64,000 bases of DNA from Lepturacanthus savala (taxonomy: Eukaryota; Chordata; Actinopteri; Scombriformes; Trichiuridae), in the NCBI GenBank assembly GCA_030544235.1, contig CM060464.1:36689602-36753601 (forward strand). Direction: 5' to 3'. Of the stretch, positions 45,481-55,705 are shown piece by piece. The position numbers were made by a program, and so were the translations under genes. The notes under the pieces were generated by a model. The model did not search any database and was not told the origin of the DNA. It saw only the letters and a program-made list of their open reading frames with translations. Position 1 is the stretch's first letter; the number at the start of each line of letters is the position of its first letter.

Positions 45481-45985
45481 ATACTCTTGAGAATGGTTTA
45501 GAGATTGTTGTTACATGTAAAAAACAAAACAAAAAACAGCGCTGTAACAATAAACTTGTGATCAATAAACAAAAACACAATGATTGTAAACACAATAATA
45601 TCGCTGTCTGTGCATGTATGGCTGTTATTTCTTCTTCACGGTCTTCTTCAATTTCAATTTCTCTCATTTTGAGATGTCTGTACTGTTGACGTGCATTACT
45701 GTTTCTACAGATGTAGAAATGTTTACTTCTGACAAAACATTTAAGAAACTCATCCATCCTTTTGGAGATTGAGGCTTTTTATAAGTCATGGTGAGATTTG
45801 TGAATAAATCCATGGTATGAGAGCCTTTCACCACATCCCCCTAAATTAATTCACCCCTCAAGGTCCCATCCACTCTTGTTTCTGTTCATTTCAATTTCAA
45901 TATATTAAGCATTTTTATGGGCAAGCTGGGGTAGATTTTTGTATGAGCTCGTTCACATCACGTTCATCGTCTTGAACATTTTCTT
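45481..45985 (-). other. Undetermined part of Polinton relic
   Basis: A minus-strand open stretch 45347-45757 contains QQYRHLKMREIEIEEDREEE but no family I can name. Downstream on the same strand YEALLHRYLILIKKDQNNEH (about 46130-46070) probably belongs to a small gene after the ATPase. Confidence 0.35.
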
Positions 45986-46199
45986 CACCTCGGACACTGA
46001 ACATGGTGCATAGGTTGGTTGTTGAGGGGTTCATGTAGCAGCTGGAGAGTAAACTGATGCTCATTATTTTGATCTTTTTTTATCAGAATGAGATATCTGT
46101 GCAGCAGAGCTTCATACCTCTCCACTTTTTCATAAGAACTCAGACCATGATCATGTAGTACAGCCTCATTCTTTCATCCAAATCATCTTCAGCAGTCTT

Positions 46200-46745
46200 T
46201 TTGATAGTGGTTGAGAAAGATATCTGCATCAACTTGAGTAAAATCAATGATTAGGTGACTGTAAGGATCTCTGGTAGCATCTTCAAAACTCTACAAGAAA
46301 AAAAAAATATTTTGTGAAGGGAATATTTGATGAGCCAGAATATTGATCTGTAATTTACCTCTAGGGTTTTTAAACAACATTTGAAAATTGCTGTTTAAAC
46401 TAATGGTTCTACTGTAGCTCCCATGGTGAAACACATTTTGAGTCAACATTATTGGTGATATTTTTGTGATGTCTGTATTGTATGAACATTTTTTTCCACC
46501 TATGAATGACCTGAAGCTTGAAAAATAACATTGTCCAAACAGGTTCATGTCTTCCAAAGTATCCAGCAGTCCATCAACAAATTATTTTTCTTATTCAATT
46601 TCAATAGTTCATCATACATGGTCTGATAAGAAGTATAAATCCACACAATGTTATCAGGTACAGTGTACGTTACATGTTCACAGTTTTCAAGTACAAATTT
46701 TACAAAATAATTCTTGCCACATCTACTAGGTCTTACACTCATACA
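46200..46745 (-). pseudogene. Polinton packaging ATPase (FtsK/HerA type) relic
   Basis: It starts at ATG 46742 on the minus strand: MSVRPSRCGKNYFVKFVLEN, with a P-loop in the place of GPTGSGKT (first Gly to Arg, Thr to Asn). NIVWIYTSYQTMYDELLKL follows, a stop, then in other frames VFHHGSYSRTISLNSNFQ and LFKNPRGKLQINILAHQIFP. SFEDATRDPYSHLIIDFTQV at 46290-46230 is the C-terminal end. The family pumps DNA into capsids. P-loop changes and frame breaks show loss of function. Opposite orientation to the capsid genes. Confidence 0.7.
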
Positions 46746-47540
46746 TGAAGTACATTTTCAGTCTAGGATCGAACAATGGATCCTCATTCCTACCACATTG
46801 GTGTGACATTTCTCCTTTTTGCCCTGCTTCAGTCTACTAACCAAAAGATAGAGTCCTCCCTTTCAGTGAGTCTTTGTTTTGTCGTAAACCACTTTTTTTT
46901 TCCAGAATGCATTGTTTTTCAGCAGAAATCTTTTTTAATCTATTTTTTCTACGGAGTTTCTAGCACCTGTTCTCTCATCCCTCCCAGACAGCCTTCCACC
47001 AGCCGTCTCATTCTGTCAAAGTCCCTCCTTGTCTAAATGGGTTAGAAATGTGATGTGGTGTTTTTGTGATGCTGAATGTGATGCTCAATAGCTTGAAGAG
47101 ATGTCACCAACAATGTGGTGTAAGAAACTACAAACTGTAGCTGTGTGACAACTGTCACCAAAAATGTGATTTACCAAACAACACGTGATTTCAACCCCCC
47201 TGTTCTCACTGAGAACAAGTGATTTTGATGATTGTGTTATGACCACTGGAGGGGCGTGGAAAGGATGTGGAAACCGACATAGTGGGCCATGGAAAGGAAG
47301 ATGTCAAACGTCAGCTGTCAATAGTTATGATTTATGAAGGTCATTAAGTCATAAACCTGTCAGCTTGAAGACATGTAACTCTTATCATCTTTCTTTCATC
47401 ATTCCCATACCAATAGAAGGCAGCAGAGTAGGTTGAATGCGGTAGAATCTACGTCTAGAAACTAGAAAAAATGCAAACAATTTTAGTGCTGATAACATTA
47501 ACATTGGTTTTATGCCACTGTGTACATCTCCTGATGTGCC
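46746..47540. other. Non-coding or unrecognised
   Basis: The plus-strand frame at 46776-47036 has no recognisable motif. 47040-47400 contains repeated tgatgtggtg/aatgtgat words and could be the rest of the Polinton. Confidence 0.35.
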
Positions 47541-48076
47541 TGTTTTCTTTAATGAAGCGATGAAATCCTTGTTTAAAGGATCACCTGCATAAAATATGTC
47601 CTGACAAGGTATCTAAGGATGCAGGATTTTTCCAGGTCCTCAAGGAGCAGCACTCCAAATGGAGCATTACAAACTTGGAACTTACTAAGAATCTTCAGGC
47701 AGCTGCGAGAACAATGAGTCCTTTGAATGTCTGTTGCTTCACACTCGGAGGTACGCTGGCTGTCCAAAGGCAACTATCTGGCAAGGCTATTATTTCCTAG
47801 AGTTCCTAAACAGTGTCGATACCAAGCTAAAAGTCAAGTCAATTATCTTGCTGACTTCTTTGAGAAAATGAATGAGGTCTCACTGCAGCTTCAAGGAGAT
47901 GCAACCGTCCATTCAAGGGCCACAGTACACAGTTTTCTTCCCAAGTTGGATCAAATAATAAATAAATAAATAAATACTAATTTTGGCTGACAGTCAGTTA
48001 AATAATTTTCATCACCTAACCAAGGTAGCTTATTATTATTAACATTTTAGGTTATTATTATTATTATTGTTATTGT

Positions 48077-48190
48077 TGGGGACCTGTCTGTGGTGTATCC
48101 TGCGTCTAGCCTGTAACCCGCTGGGATTGGCTTCAGCAGACCCCCATGACCCTAATGAGGAATAAGCAGATGTAGAAAATGACTGACTGA
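48077..48190 (+). mobile_element. SINE 3' part
   Basis: ggggacctgtctgtggtgta, cccgctgggattggcttcag and tgaggaataagcagatgtag...gactgactga are the 3' half and tail of the SINE in plus orientation. Confidence 0.6.
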
Positions 48191-48422
48191 ACAATGATCT
48201 TGCTGTAGGGTTAACCCTAACCCTGCTGGCCATTGAGTTTGTATATTTGATCATTATTCTATTATACTGTATATTATACTGTATATTCTTTAATACAGGT
48301 CCTGGATGAGCTGACAGACAACAAAGTGCTTTGTTACACTAGCCACTTGGCAGCAGTGAAAGTAGATTTGGAAATGTGTTTCAGGGACCTGGACCAACTT
48401 GATGTCCCTGAATGGATGACAG

Positions 48423-48967
48423 TGTCACCCGGTGAGGTCAAGTTGGGTTTTGTCTTGTCATTTCCTGTTTTATTTTGAAAGATAACTCTCCTCTCGTTTC
48501 AGGTCACTTGCCCTTCCTCATGTGTCATCGGCCCCGCCCTGATTGCTTCTACCTGTTCCCCATTACCCGGTGTATATCTTGTCTGCGTCTCCCCTTCTCT
48601 TGTGCCGAAGTGTTTCGTCCTATCGGTCACCAAAGCCCGTATGTCCATAGCCATAGCCTCGTTGCTTGTGTGTTCCCTTGTTTTGCCTTGAAAGAGTGAC
48701 TTTTTATTCTAACTTTTGTAGTATAGCGTTTTGTTTTCTCGCATTTATTTTAGTTAATGTTTTTCAGCCTGTTGTTTTTCCTCATTAAGAGTGATTTTGA
48801 TTTTGATAACTTTTATAGAACAGATTAGCGTTTTTTACCTCTTAGGAGTGATTTTCATTTTCCCTTTTAGGTCTGTATTTCATAGCCTCACTTTGTCGAG
48901 GGATCTTGCTACCTGAAATAAAGAAACTCACCTGCGCCTGAGTCTGTGATTAAGACCGGTACTGACA
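48423..48967 (+). mobile_element. Solo LTR (second family) with 5-bp target duplication
   Basis: It starts TGTCACCC, ends CTGACA, and is flanked by gacag at 48418-48422 and 48968-48972. A poly(A) signal gaaataaag is at 48917, followed by cgcctgagtctgtgattaag. Its sequence theme is shared with copies at 35596-36052 and 50106. It lies in a hAT exon whose frame continues across the duplicated bases. Confidence 0.85.
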
Positions 48968-49109
48968 GACAGAGCCATTCCAGGTGGAATCAATCAGTGT
49001 CCAGCTGTGATGCCACAGTGCAGGATCCCTTATCAACCTCCAAAATGATGAAGCGGTTGAGGCCATGTTTCACATTTCTGGATGGCATGAGATGTGGGCC
49101 ACACATGGT

Positions 49110-49945
49110 CTGTATACAATGTAACACAATATTCAATCCAAACTATATGGTCCTATATGCATGTGAATGTTGTGGTTGTATGCTGCGTGTGTTTGTGTGG
49201 AAGAACTACAAAGATGGCTGCCATGGTAGCTGTTCTTTGTGCTTAGGACATATGGGGCTTGTTGATTGTGTGTATGTAGAGTCACTTTGTGTGTGTTTCA
49301 AGGTGTTGTGTTTCAGAGAGGTTTTAGTATCATGCAAGTTGGGACACTAACATCAAAGTAAACCTTCTTACAAACCTAAAACACAGTGAACTGTATCCTA
49401 AAATTTAAACATTAACAAATTTCATCAGTCTTATTTAACTGTGTTTGTTAATGTTCTGTTCTGTCCAAATCATATTACCAGTCCATGAAAAGGAAGGAGA
49501 AGAGTTGCTGTTTGGTTCTGCTTCCTTGAGATAGCTGAAGATGTTGTTGGAGCTCTGGTGGAGCAGATCCGTCGTGAAGGCAGGATCAATCCTTGTTTCT
49601 GGTTCAAAGAACCAGGTCTGAATTGCTTGCAGTCACTTGTAGGTCTTTGAGACGCTCGCTGATGTTGTCATGATTGAATTATTCCTTGAGAGCAGAGAAG
49701 CTGCTGAATGTTTCTGTCCTTCAGCTTCCTACTGCTGTGAGGAGAAGAACAGAGCTATGCTTTTCTGTTGAGGCGTCAAACAGGAGAGCCAGAAGAGAGA
49801 AGAAGAGGCCAGTAGTCTGTTTATATCTCCGCTGATATCACCATTGAAAGTGTGAAAAAGGTTTCCTGGGGGAAGCTGAACACAATTTTCAGCTCAGCCA
49901 GGCAGAGCTGAACAAACCTATCACATCTATTACCTCGGCACAACA
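49110..49945 (-). mobile_element. Gypsy-like LTR, copy B, truncated
   Basis: gtcactttgtgtgtgtttcaag, then tagtatcatgcaagttggga, cactaacatcaaa and ccttcttacaaacctaaaac run parallel to 13725-14465, with the common end ggcacaaca. The TATA-like GAGATATAAACAG is near 49825 on the minus strand. The U5 end is missing. Confidence 0.7.
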
Positions 49946-50105
49946 TCTGGTAGGGGTTCACCCAAGCTCTCCACTTGCAGACAATTACAGCAATTGACCA
50001 AAGTTGGTTGACTCCAGTGTACTCAGGCTGAACAGGACTCGCTCTAATTTCAGCTAGACTTTTAACCAATCAATTTATGTGTATTTTTAGCTCCCACTAT
50101 ATTTC

Positions 50106-50720
50106 TGTCACACCATGGTGAGGTTTGTCTTGTCTTGGGCCTTTTTGTCAGGTCACTTCCTGTTTTATTTTGAAATCCTAACTCTCCTCTCGTTTCAGGT
50201 CACTTCACTTCCTCATGTGTCACCTGTCTGATTGTCTTCCCGATTACCTGATTGTCTCCACCTGTTACCCTCCCTCATGTGCTCCAATAGTCTGTGTTGT
50301 CTTGTACCAGAGTGTCTTCGTCTCCATGAGCCCTCCACCAGCTCCTCTCCACCCTGGATCCTCTTCAGAGTGAGTTCTAGCCTTAGCCCCTTTTGTTATA
50401 GTCTTTTGTTTTCCTCCTCTGGAGCAATTTTTTGTTTGAGCGTGTTATTTCGGTAAGCCTAAGTCTCATAGCCGTGTTTTTGTTTCCTCACTTTTGGGAG
50501 ATTTTGAGTTCAAAGATAATGTTTTATAGCATGCCTGTTTCCTCCCTGTGAGTGTTTTTTTTATTATTATTTGTATGCATTTTCAAGTGTAACTCAACGT
50601 TTCATAGCCATTTTTTGTTTCCTCATTTATGAGAGATTTTTTTTAGAGATAAAGTTTTATAGCATCCTGTGTTTCCTCCAATCAGAGTGACTTTTCGGTT
50701 GTCCCTTTTCCCCCTCAGTC
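50106..50720 (+). mobile_element. LTR (second family), copy D, 3' end unclear
   Basis: TGTCACACCATGGTGAGG opens the copy; then cttcctgttttattttgaaa, taactctcctctcgtttcag and gtcacttcacttcctcatgt match 48423 and 35596. The second half repeats catagcc...gtttcctc...gagagatttt...agataaagttttatagcat two or three times (50468-50530, 50600-50665), an internal tandem growth. The aataaag and gaca end is not found. Confidence 0.6.
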
Positions 50721-51867
50721 TATTGTCAGGATAACCTTTGGTCATTTTTTCATTAGATTTTTTGGTTCGTTTGCGACCTGGTGCAGTTTGTATTTAGTGT
50801 GAATGCTCACCAGGACCAAATGTATGTTTCACATTTATATTTCAGGACCACCATTTGTACAGAAAGAGAAATCGCTCTGATCTGCTGGTGTTCACTTCCT
50901 CTCTGATCGTCCCAACCTCAGCTGGAGGAATACTGTACTCACTGCTGAGCCAAGTGTCAAGAACTTATTCGGATATATTAGTTTTATGTAACCATCAACA
51001 CCAGTAACTATAGTAATACGAACAACTCGACATCTCTCATCAGTGTCTGTCTATCTAAACAGCCTGGCTTAACCATAGACCGTTCATTCATTCAAGAGAA
51101 TGCAAGTAGAGAATAGAATTTTCTACATTTAGTAAGTGGGATGAGCATCCTTTCAGCCAAAATCCTATTTAAAGCTATAGCAAACTTTATTTTTCATGTC
51201 TACTAAAGAGGCAAAATATGGATTTGCTTCTTTTATTGTACTGGGAGTGAATAATTTGACAATTACTTTGTGGAACACTGTCAACTGTGTGTGGCCTTGA
51301 TGTGATGGTTTTTACTATGTGCTGTTACTAATAAGAAAAGTTTAATAGAGAAAGACTATATGTTTATTAACATGATTTAAACAGAAAGCAGCAAAGTTGA
51401 AGCCATAACCTGCTCACATGTTTCGTTGACCTCTTCTGAACACTGAATAGAGACATGATATATGAAGGTGGATCCCTGCCAGTTACAGGAGATACAAGTT
51501 ACTGCTGCTGCTCTGAAGGTTTGCTGGTTGCTGTGAGTTTGGAGCAGCTCAGAAACTTCAGAACTTAAACAAGTGATAAAGGCAACAATATTACAACTTT
51601 CACAACAGCTTTCACTTAGCTTTCATGTTACATTATTACTTTTGAATGAGTTATTTTTCATTGCCTAATAGATTTGAGGCCTTTTATCCCCCTCATATTA
51701 CCTCCTCATTAGCGTCAGAGTGTGAAGTAGCAGCAGTGAAGCTCAGCCTCTTCTTCATCTTTCTTCTTCCTTTGACTCGTTCATACATCACCTCCTCCTG
51801 CCTCCTGCTGACAGCCTCTAATACCAGTTACAAAAACCTCTCGTCCCTTTTTTTTTTAATCTCATCT
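50721..51867. other. Non-coding stretch
   Basis: No gene or clear repeat. The end (51700-51860) is pyrimidine-rich. Confidence 0.4.
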
Positions 51868-52224
51868 CATCTTCTATACCTGCTTATTCCGCATTAGGGT
51901 CACATGGTCTGCTGGAGCCAATCCCAGCGCATTACGGCGAGAGGCAGGGATACACCCCAGATGGTCGCCAGCCAATCGTGGGGCACACACACCATTCACT
52001 CACACACTCACACCTACAGGCAATTTAGAGTCACCAATTAACATGAGCATGTATTTGGACTGTGGGAGGAAGCTGGAGAACCTGGTGAAAACCCACACAG
52101 ACACAGGGAGAACATGCAAACTCCACACAGAAAGGTCCCAGACCCAGGACCAAGGAGGTCTTGAACCTGCGACCTTCTTGCTGTGAGGCAACAGCGCTAA
52201 CCCCTGCTCCACCGTGTCACCCCC
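51868..52224 (-). mobile_element. SINE, near full-length
   Basis: tatacctgcttattccgcattagggtcacatggtctgctggagcc through to gctaacccctgctccaccgtgtcacccc; closest to the 2786-3157 copy, so both are relatively young. Confidence 0.65.
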
Positions 52225-53229
52225 TTTTTTGTCTTTCTTTGCCAAAAATGTATTATCCAACTAAAAACATCACTTCTGCTCCCCCATCTGCTGCTCCTCA
52301 ACCTCCTCCTCTTCTTCATCCACCTCCTCTTCTTCATCTCCTCTGTGATTTTGGGCTATACACATTTAGATTACCAGACTCCTCCTACTCTCTATCCAGA
52401 GATCTCTGCTCCAGAGCTTTCCTCCTCTTAAGCGTTTAGGGAGATTTTAGGGATTTATTGGCCACTCTGCAGTTTAAAATACATCTTAGAACTTTCAGAT
52501 TCTCCTTAGAATCCCACAGATCCCGCATGTCCTCTGCTCTCTCAGCAAGTCTTTTTGTTCATTTCCCTAATACACACATTCATCTAAATGTGCCCTTATC
52601 ACCTTGAAATTGCTGCCATTGCATATTTGATTTCCTCCATTTATGCCTTTCTTGAACTTTGATTTCTCTGCCGCTGCATCCTGATTTCCCTCCGAGAATC
52701 GATACGGTTTCATCTTACATGATTATATTATCATATGCTTCCTGTTTGAGGTTCGTTTTACATCCACGCTCCCATAATAACCACATGATGACAGAGAGGA
52801 AGAGGAGGAGGAGGAGGAAGGACGAGGAAGTGAACAAGTGCAGATAAAGTGATGAAGCATACGACAAACAAAGAAGAAGATAAAAAGGAGGATGTGAGAA
52901 AAGAAGGAAATGGAAGAAGGAAGTTAAAGGCTGTTAAATTTATAAAAAAATGCATTAAATCAGCTCCATTTTTTAAAGTAATTACTATCATGACAGCGTG
53001 CTCCCTGTCCTGTTAATATACAGCAACTTATCACAGCCACTGAAGACAAGTGGACCTACATTCCACAACCTGATCAACCTCAGGAAGGAGATGTGTTTTA
53101 CTGCATGGAGTGCAGGAGTGGGGCATTCATTCAAATAATAATAATGATGTTTATGTAACCCTGGTTAGAATTATAACACTCAGAAATACTAGTTTCCTCA
53201 AATGCATCATAGTTCCTGCATTGTAGTTG
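52225..53229. other. Non-coding, pyrimidine- and purine-rich patches
   Basis: (ctcctc)n-like stretches at 52280-52345 and a gaggaggaggaggaagg stretch at 52794-52835. No gene. Confidence 0.45.
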
Positions 53230-53530
53230 TAGTCACGTCCGATTAGTGTGATTTCCGAGCTCACCTGAACACATCATCTGCAGGCCTCCGCGCGCGTGAG
53301 AAGGTGCGGGAACAGAGACCAAGGAGGAAAAAGAAGGGGAAGCCTCGTGCGGCCGTAGAGCAAAGTGTCCCCGTTCGGCGGCCGAATGTGATATTTTGGG
53401 AAGTTGTGGTGAAAGTGGCGTTATAGAGTGAGTGTGAAGGGAAACTTACCTGGGAAGTGTAACCGATCCTGCGAGCGACTCGGACGAGTGTTTACCCAGG
53501 CGTTCGGGACTATTTTGGTGAGTTAGCTCC
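53230..53530. promoter_or_regulatory. CpG-rich block with opposed splice donors
   Basis: gcctccgcgcgcgtgagaag, gtgcggccgtagag, gttcggcggccgaatg and gcgagcgactcggacgag make this the most CpG-dense non-repeat block in the window. On the minus strand CCCAG/GTAAGT (exon end 53450) is a perfect consensus donor; on the plus strand TTTTG/GTGAGT (exon end 53517) is a good one. This fits a CpG-island promoter with first exon(s), possibly bidirectional. No coding exon could be linked. Confidence 0.45.
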
Positions 53531-54627
53531 GCCAATAGCTCGTTAGCTCAACTAGCAGTATCATTCTGGGTTAGTACACAAGAAAGAAAGCCAGCCAGAA
53601 TAGTCAATGTGTTTTAATGGTACTGATAAGTGTTTTTTATGATACCGTTATATGTTGTTACTGTGTGTTACCATAACGAATGTGTAGCAATTTAACGAGC
53701 TGTTAGCTCGACTGCGGCCTGTAAACGAGGCCAAGCCCAGCTCCACAGTCGTCGCCATAGCTCATTGCTAAAATAAGGTAGCATTTCATATGTTTATATA
53801 AGTTGAGTTGTTTACATTTTGTTGTTTAATGTGCACTGAAAAAAGCTAAAGACAGTTGATTTTATTTAAGCTGATGAATAATTACACTGCATGTTATGCA
53901 GGCTGGTTTTATTTGAGGGACGAATTCTTCTGTTGAATGGTGATCCACACCGCCGCCATTGCCACGTGGAGGTTCTTGGTTCGAAAGTGACCTGCATGGA
54001 GACTCTTGGTTCATCGGGACCAGTATCAGTGTGGTAGGCCAGGACTCAGTCCTGAGGAGTGACATATTTTATTTGCACTTTGTTTCTGAGATCTCAGTAT
54101 ATTTTTGACTTTTTCCCATTTTTCCATTTTTTTTTGCGAAGAACAAACTGACAAAGAAACTGAAAACAGTAATCCTTGGAGGATCCTGAAAGACAATAAA
54201 TAAACTGAAACAAACCGAGAAAACCGGTGAATATAAGGGACATTTCAACCCATTAAATGGGAAAGAGACATTTTTTTAAAATTTTTTTTCTTTATTATTT
54301 CCTATACCAGCACTTAACTGTTTCAGGAAATTTAATTTCATTCTGTGGAGTTAATGTGAACTGAACCAAATTTCATTTTTGTGTGAAGCTGAACAATTAA
54401 CTGGGAAAAACCTAAGTTGAATACACTTGAATATAAACATTTAAACCATAATCTGTGTGTTGTGTGTTATGTGAGATGGGAGATTAATGCTATTAACTTT
54501 AGCGCTACTGCCAGTCTCCTTATTCGAACCTGGTGATTAGATAGAACCCAAGGAGACTAAGAAAAAGGGTACATTTAGTAAAAAAAAATAATAGATATTT
54601 ATTATATTTAATAGATTTGCACCTGGG
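53531..54627. other. Possible first intron / intergenic DNA
   Basis: ttagctcgttagctcaactag words recur at 53522-53555 and 53695-53710. No coding sequence. Confidence 0.4.
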
Positions 54628-55085
54628 AAGGAGACAAGGAAGAAGGAGGATAGAGGAAATAAAAGGAAGAATGAAACGGGAAGTTAAGATTAGAAAAGAA
54701 CCAAGGAAAGAAGGGATGAGTGAAGCATGAATGAAGGAGGAGTCAAAATGAAGGATGGAAAAGAAGAGAGGAAATGAGAGAAAAGGTGAGATGCAGAAGA
54801 AAAGAGGAATGAGAATAGAGAGAAGGACAGAGGAAAGGAGACAATTAAAGGATGCAAAAAAGGAGGAGGAAAGGAAGGAAATAGAAGAAGAAAGGAGGAG
54901 AGAACAAAAGGAGGGAAAACAAATGACATAACCAAGGAATGGAAGGAGTGAATAAGATAAACACGAGAAAAAAGGCAAGAGGAAAGGTAAAGAAGTTGGA
55001 TAGAGAGATGTTTAAGGGGAGAGGAGAAAAAGAGGATGAATGAAAGATCAAAGGAAAACAGTAAATTAAAAAAAAAAAAAGTAAA
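54628..55085 (+). repeat. Polypurine tract
   Basis: About 460 bases with almost only A and G on the plus strand apart from scattered t/c (gaaggaggatagaggaaat..., aaaggaggaggaaaggaagg...). Not a strict tandem repeat. The serine/phenylalanine-rich frames of the other strand are a by-product. Confidence 0.8.
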
Positions 55086-55554
55086 ACGGGCGAAGTGATG
55101 AAACCTTTGGAGAGAAGAACCTGCTACAACTGTGTCATCTCCTGAAAAACAAGCCGCCATCATTCTGTCCTCCTTGTTGTTCCCAGAAACATCATGTGGC
55201 AGCGAATTTAATCATTTCACTCCCAGTTTCAATTTACTGCTGTAATGCGATGCAACAGCTATAAGCAGCGAGTCATAAACACCTTTCTGTGAGTGTTTGA
55301 TATTCCTCAGACGCTGCGGTCGGGGTTTGTTTTTATTGAAATGTGATTGGCTGGCATCTCGCTCTAGGGCACGACGACACCCTGTGAGTTGAGGATTCAC
55401 AAGTCAATTTCCTGAAGTGGAATCCAATAAAGATGAAGAAGCTGTGGCGAGACGTCTACGGCTCCTTAGGAAACATCAGGAGGGCGAGTGAGTCACTTCA
55501 AGGCTGTAATTTCACTCATTTTGGGTGGAGGAGGGGTCAAAACTCTTCAAATGG
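55086..55554. other. Non-coding stretch
   Basis: No gene assigned; the small frame at 55433 (MKKLWRDVYGSLGNIRRASE) has no relatives I recognise and precedes the LINE fragment. Confidence 0.35.
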
Positions 55555-55705
55555 TTCAGGTCTGATCTTTTTAACAGATATCTACAGTTCGTATCTACAG
55601 CTGGTTCTGTTTCCATGGTGCACCACAGGGCTCCGTCCTAGGTCCCTTACCTTTCTCTACATTTACATATCAACAGCATGTACATTACCAAAATGGGATC
55701 CCTGG
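55555..55705 (+). pseudogene. LINE reverse transcriptase fragment
   Basis: GAPQGSVLGPLPFSTFTY at 55616-55669 is the highly conserved RT motif (G-V/A-P-Q-G-S-V-L-G-P-L-L-F) of L2/Rex-type non-LTR elements. Upstream FRSDLFNRYLQF may be the preceding segment. Only about 50 codons survive. Confidence 0.65.

Larger units (their letters stand above)
42373..46745. mobile_element. Polinton/Maverick (adintovirus-like) relic
   Basis: Pieces of five characteristic genes lie in order: penton-like, pX-like minor capsid, major capsid C-terminus and adenain-like protease on the plus strand, and packaging ATPase on the minus strand. All have frameshifts or stops. No polymerase B, integrase or terminal repeats are visible, and a SINE lies inside. 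The solo LTR inserted at its left edge. This is an old dead copy of a large self-synthesising transposon related to double-stranded DNA viruses. Confidence 0.8.
47541..49105 (+). pseudogene. ZBED5/FAM200-type hAT transposase relic, split by SINE and solo LTR
   Basis: LKDHLHKICPDKVSKDAGFF and LKEQHSKW (47576-47660) are the end of a BED finger. After an internal loss, SEVRWLSKGNYLARL and YLADFFEKMNEVSLQLQGDA (47745-47905) match the middle of ZBED5/FAM200-like proteins (L-H-T-E-V-R-W-L-S-K-G-N, L-N-L-Q-L-Q-G). Foreign DNA with a SINE fills 47966-48297. VLDELTDNKVLCYT...FRDLDQLDVPEWMT (48300-48422) is cut by an LTR. After it the frame resumes at 48969 with TEPFQVESISVQL and, past a stop, LINLQNDEA. 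Once a hAT gene (possibly one of the domesticated-type lineages), now destroyed. Confidence 0.7.

Noticed and set aside
52000..52260. ORF shared with 2943-3263 (GLALLPHSKKVTGSRPPWSWVW)
   Set aside because: It is the plus-sense reading of the SINE family on the minus strand; repeated peptide similarity is due to the repeat.
54520..55163. Minus-strand Phe/Ser/Leu-rich ORFs resembling membrane proteins
   Set aside because: They are the complement of the polypurine tract; hydrophobicity comes from T/C-rich codons.
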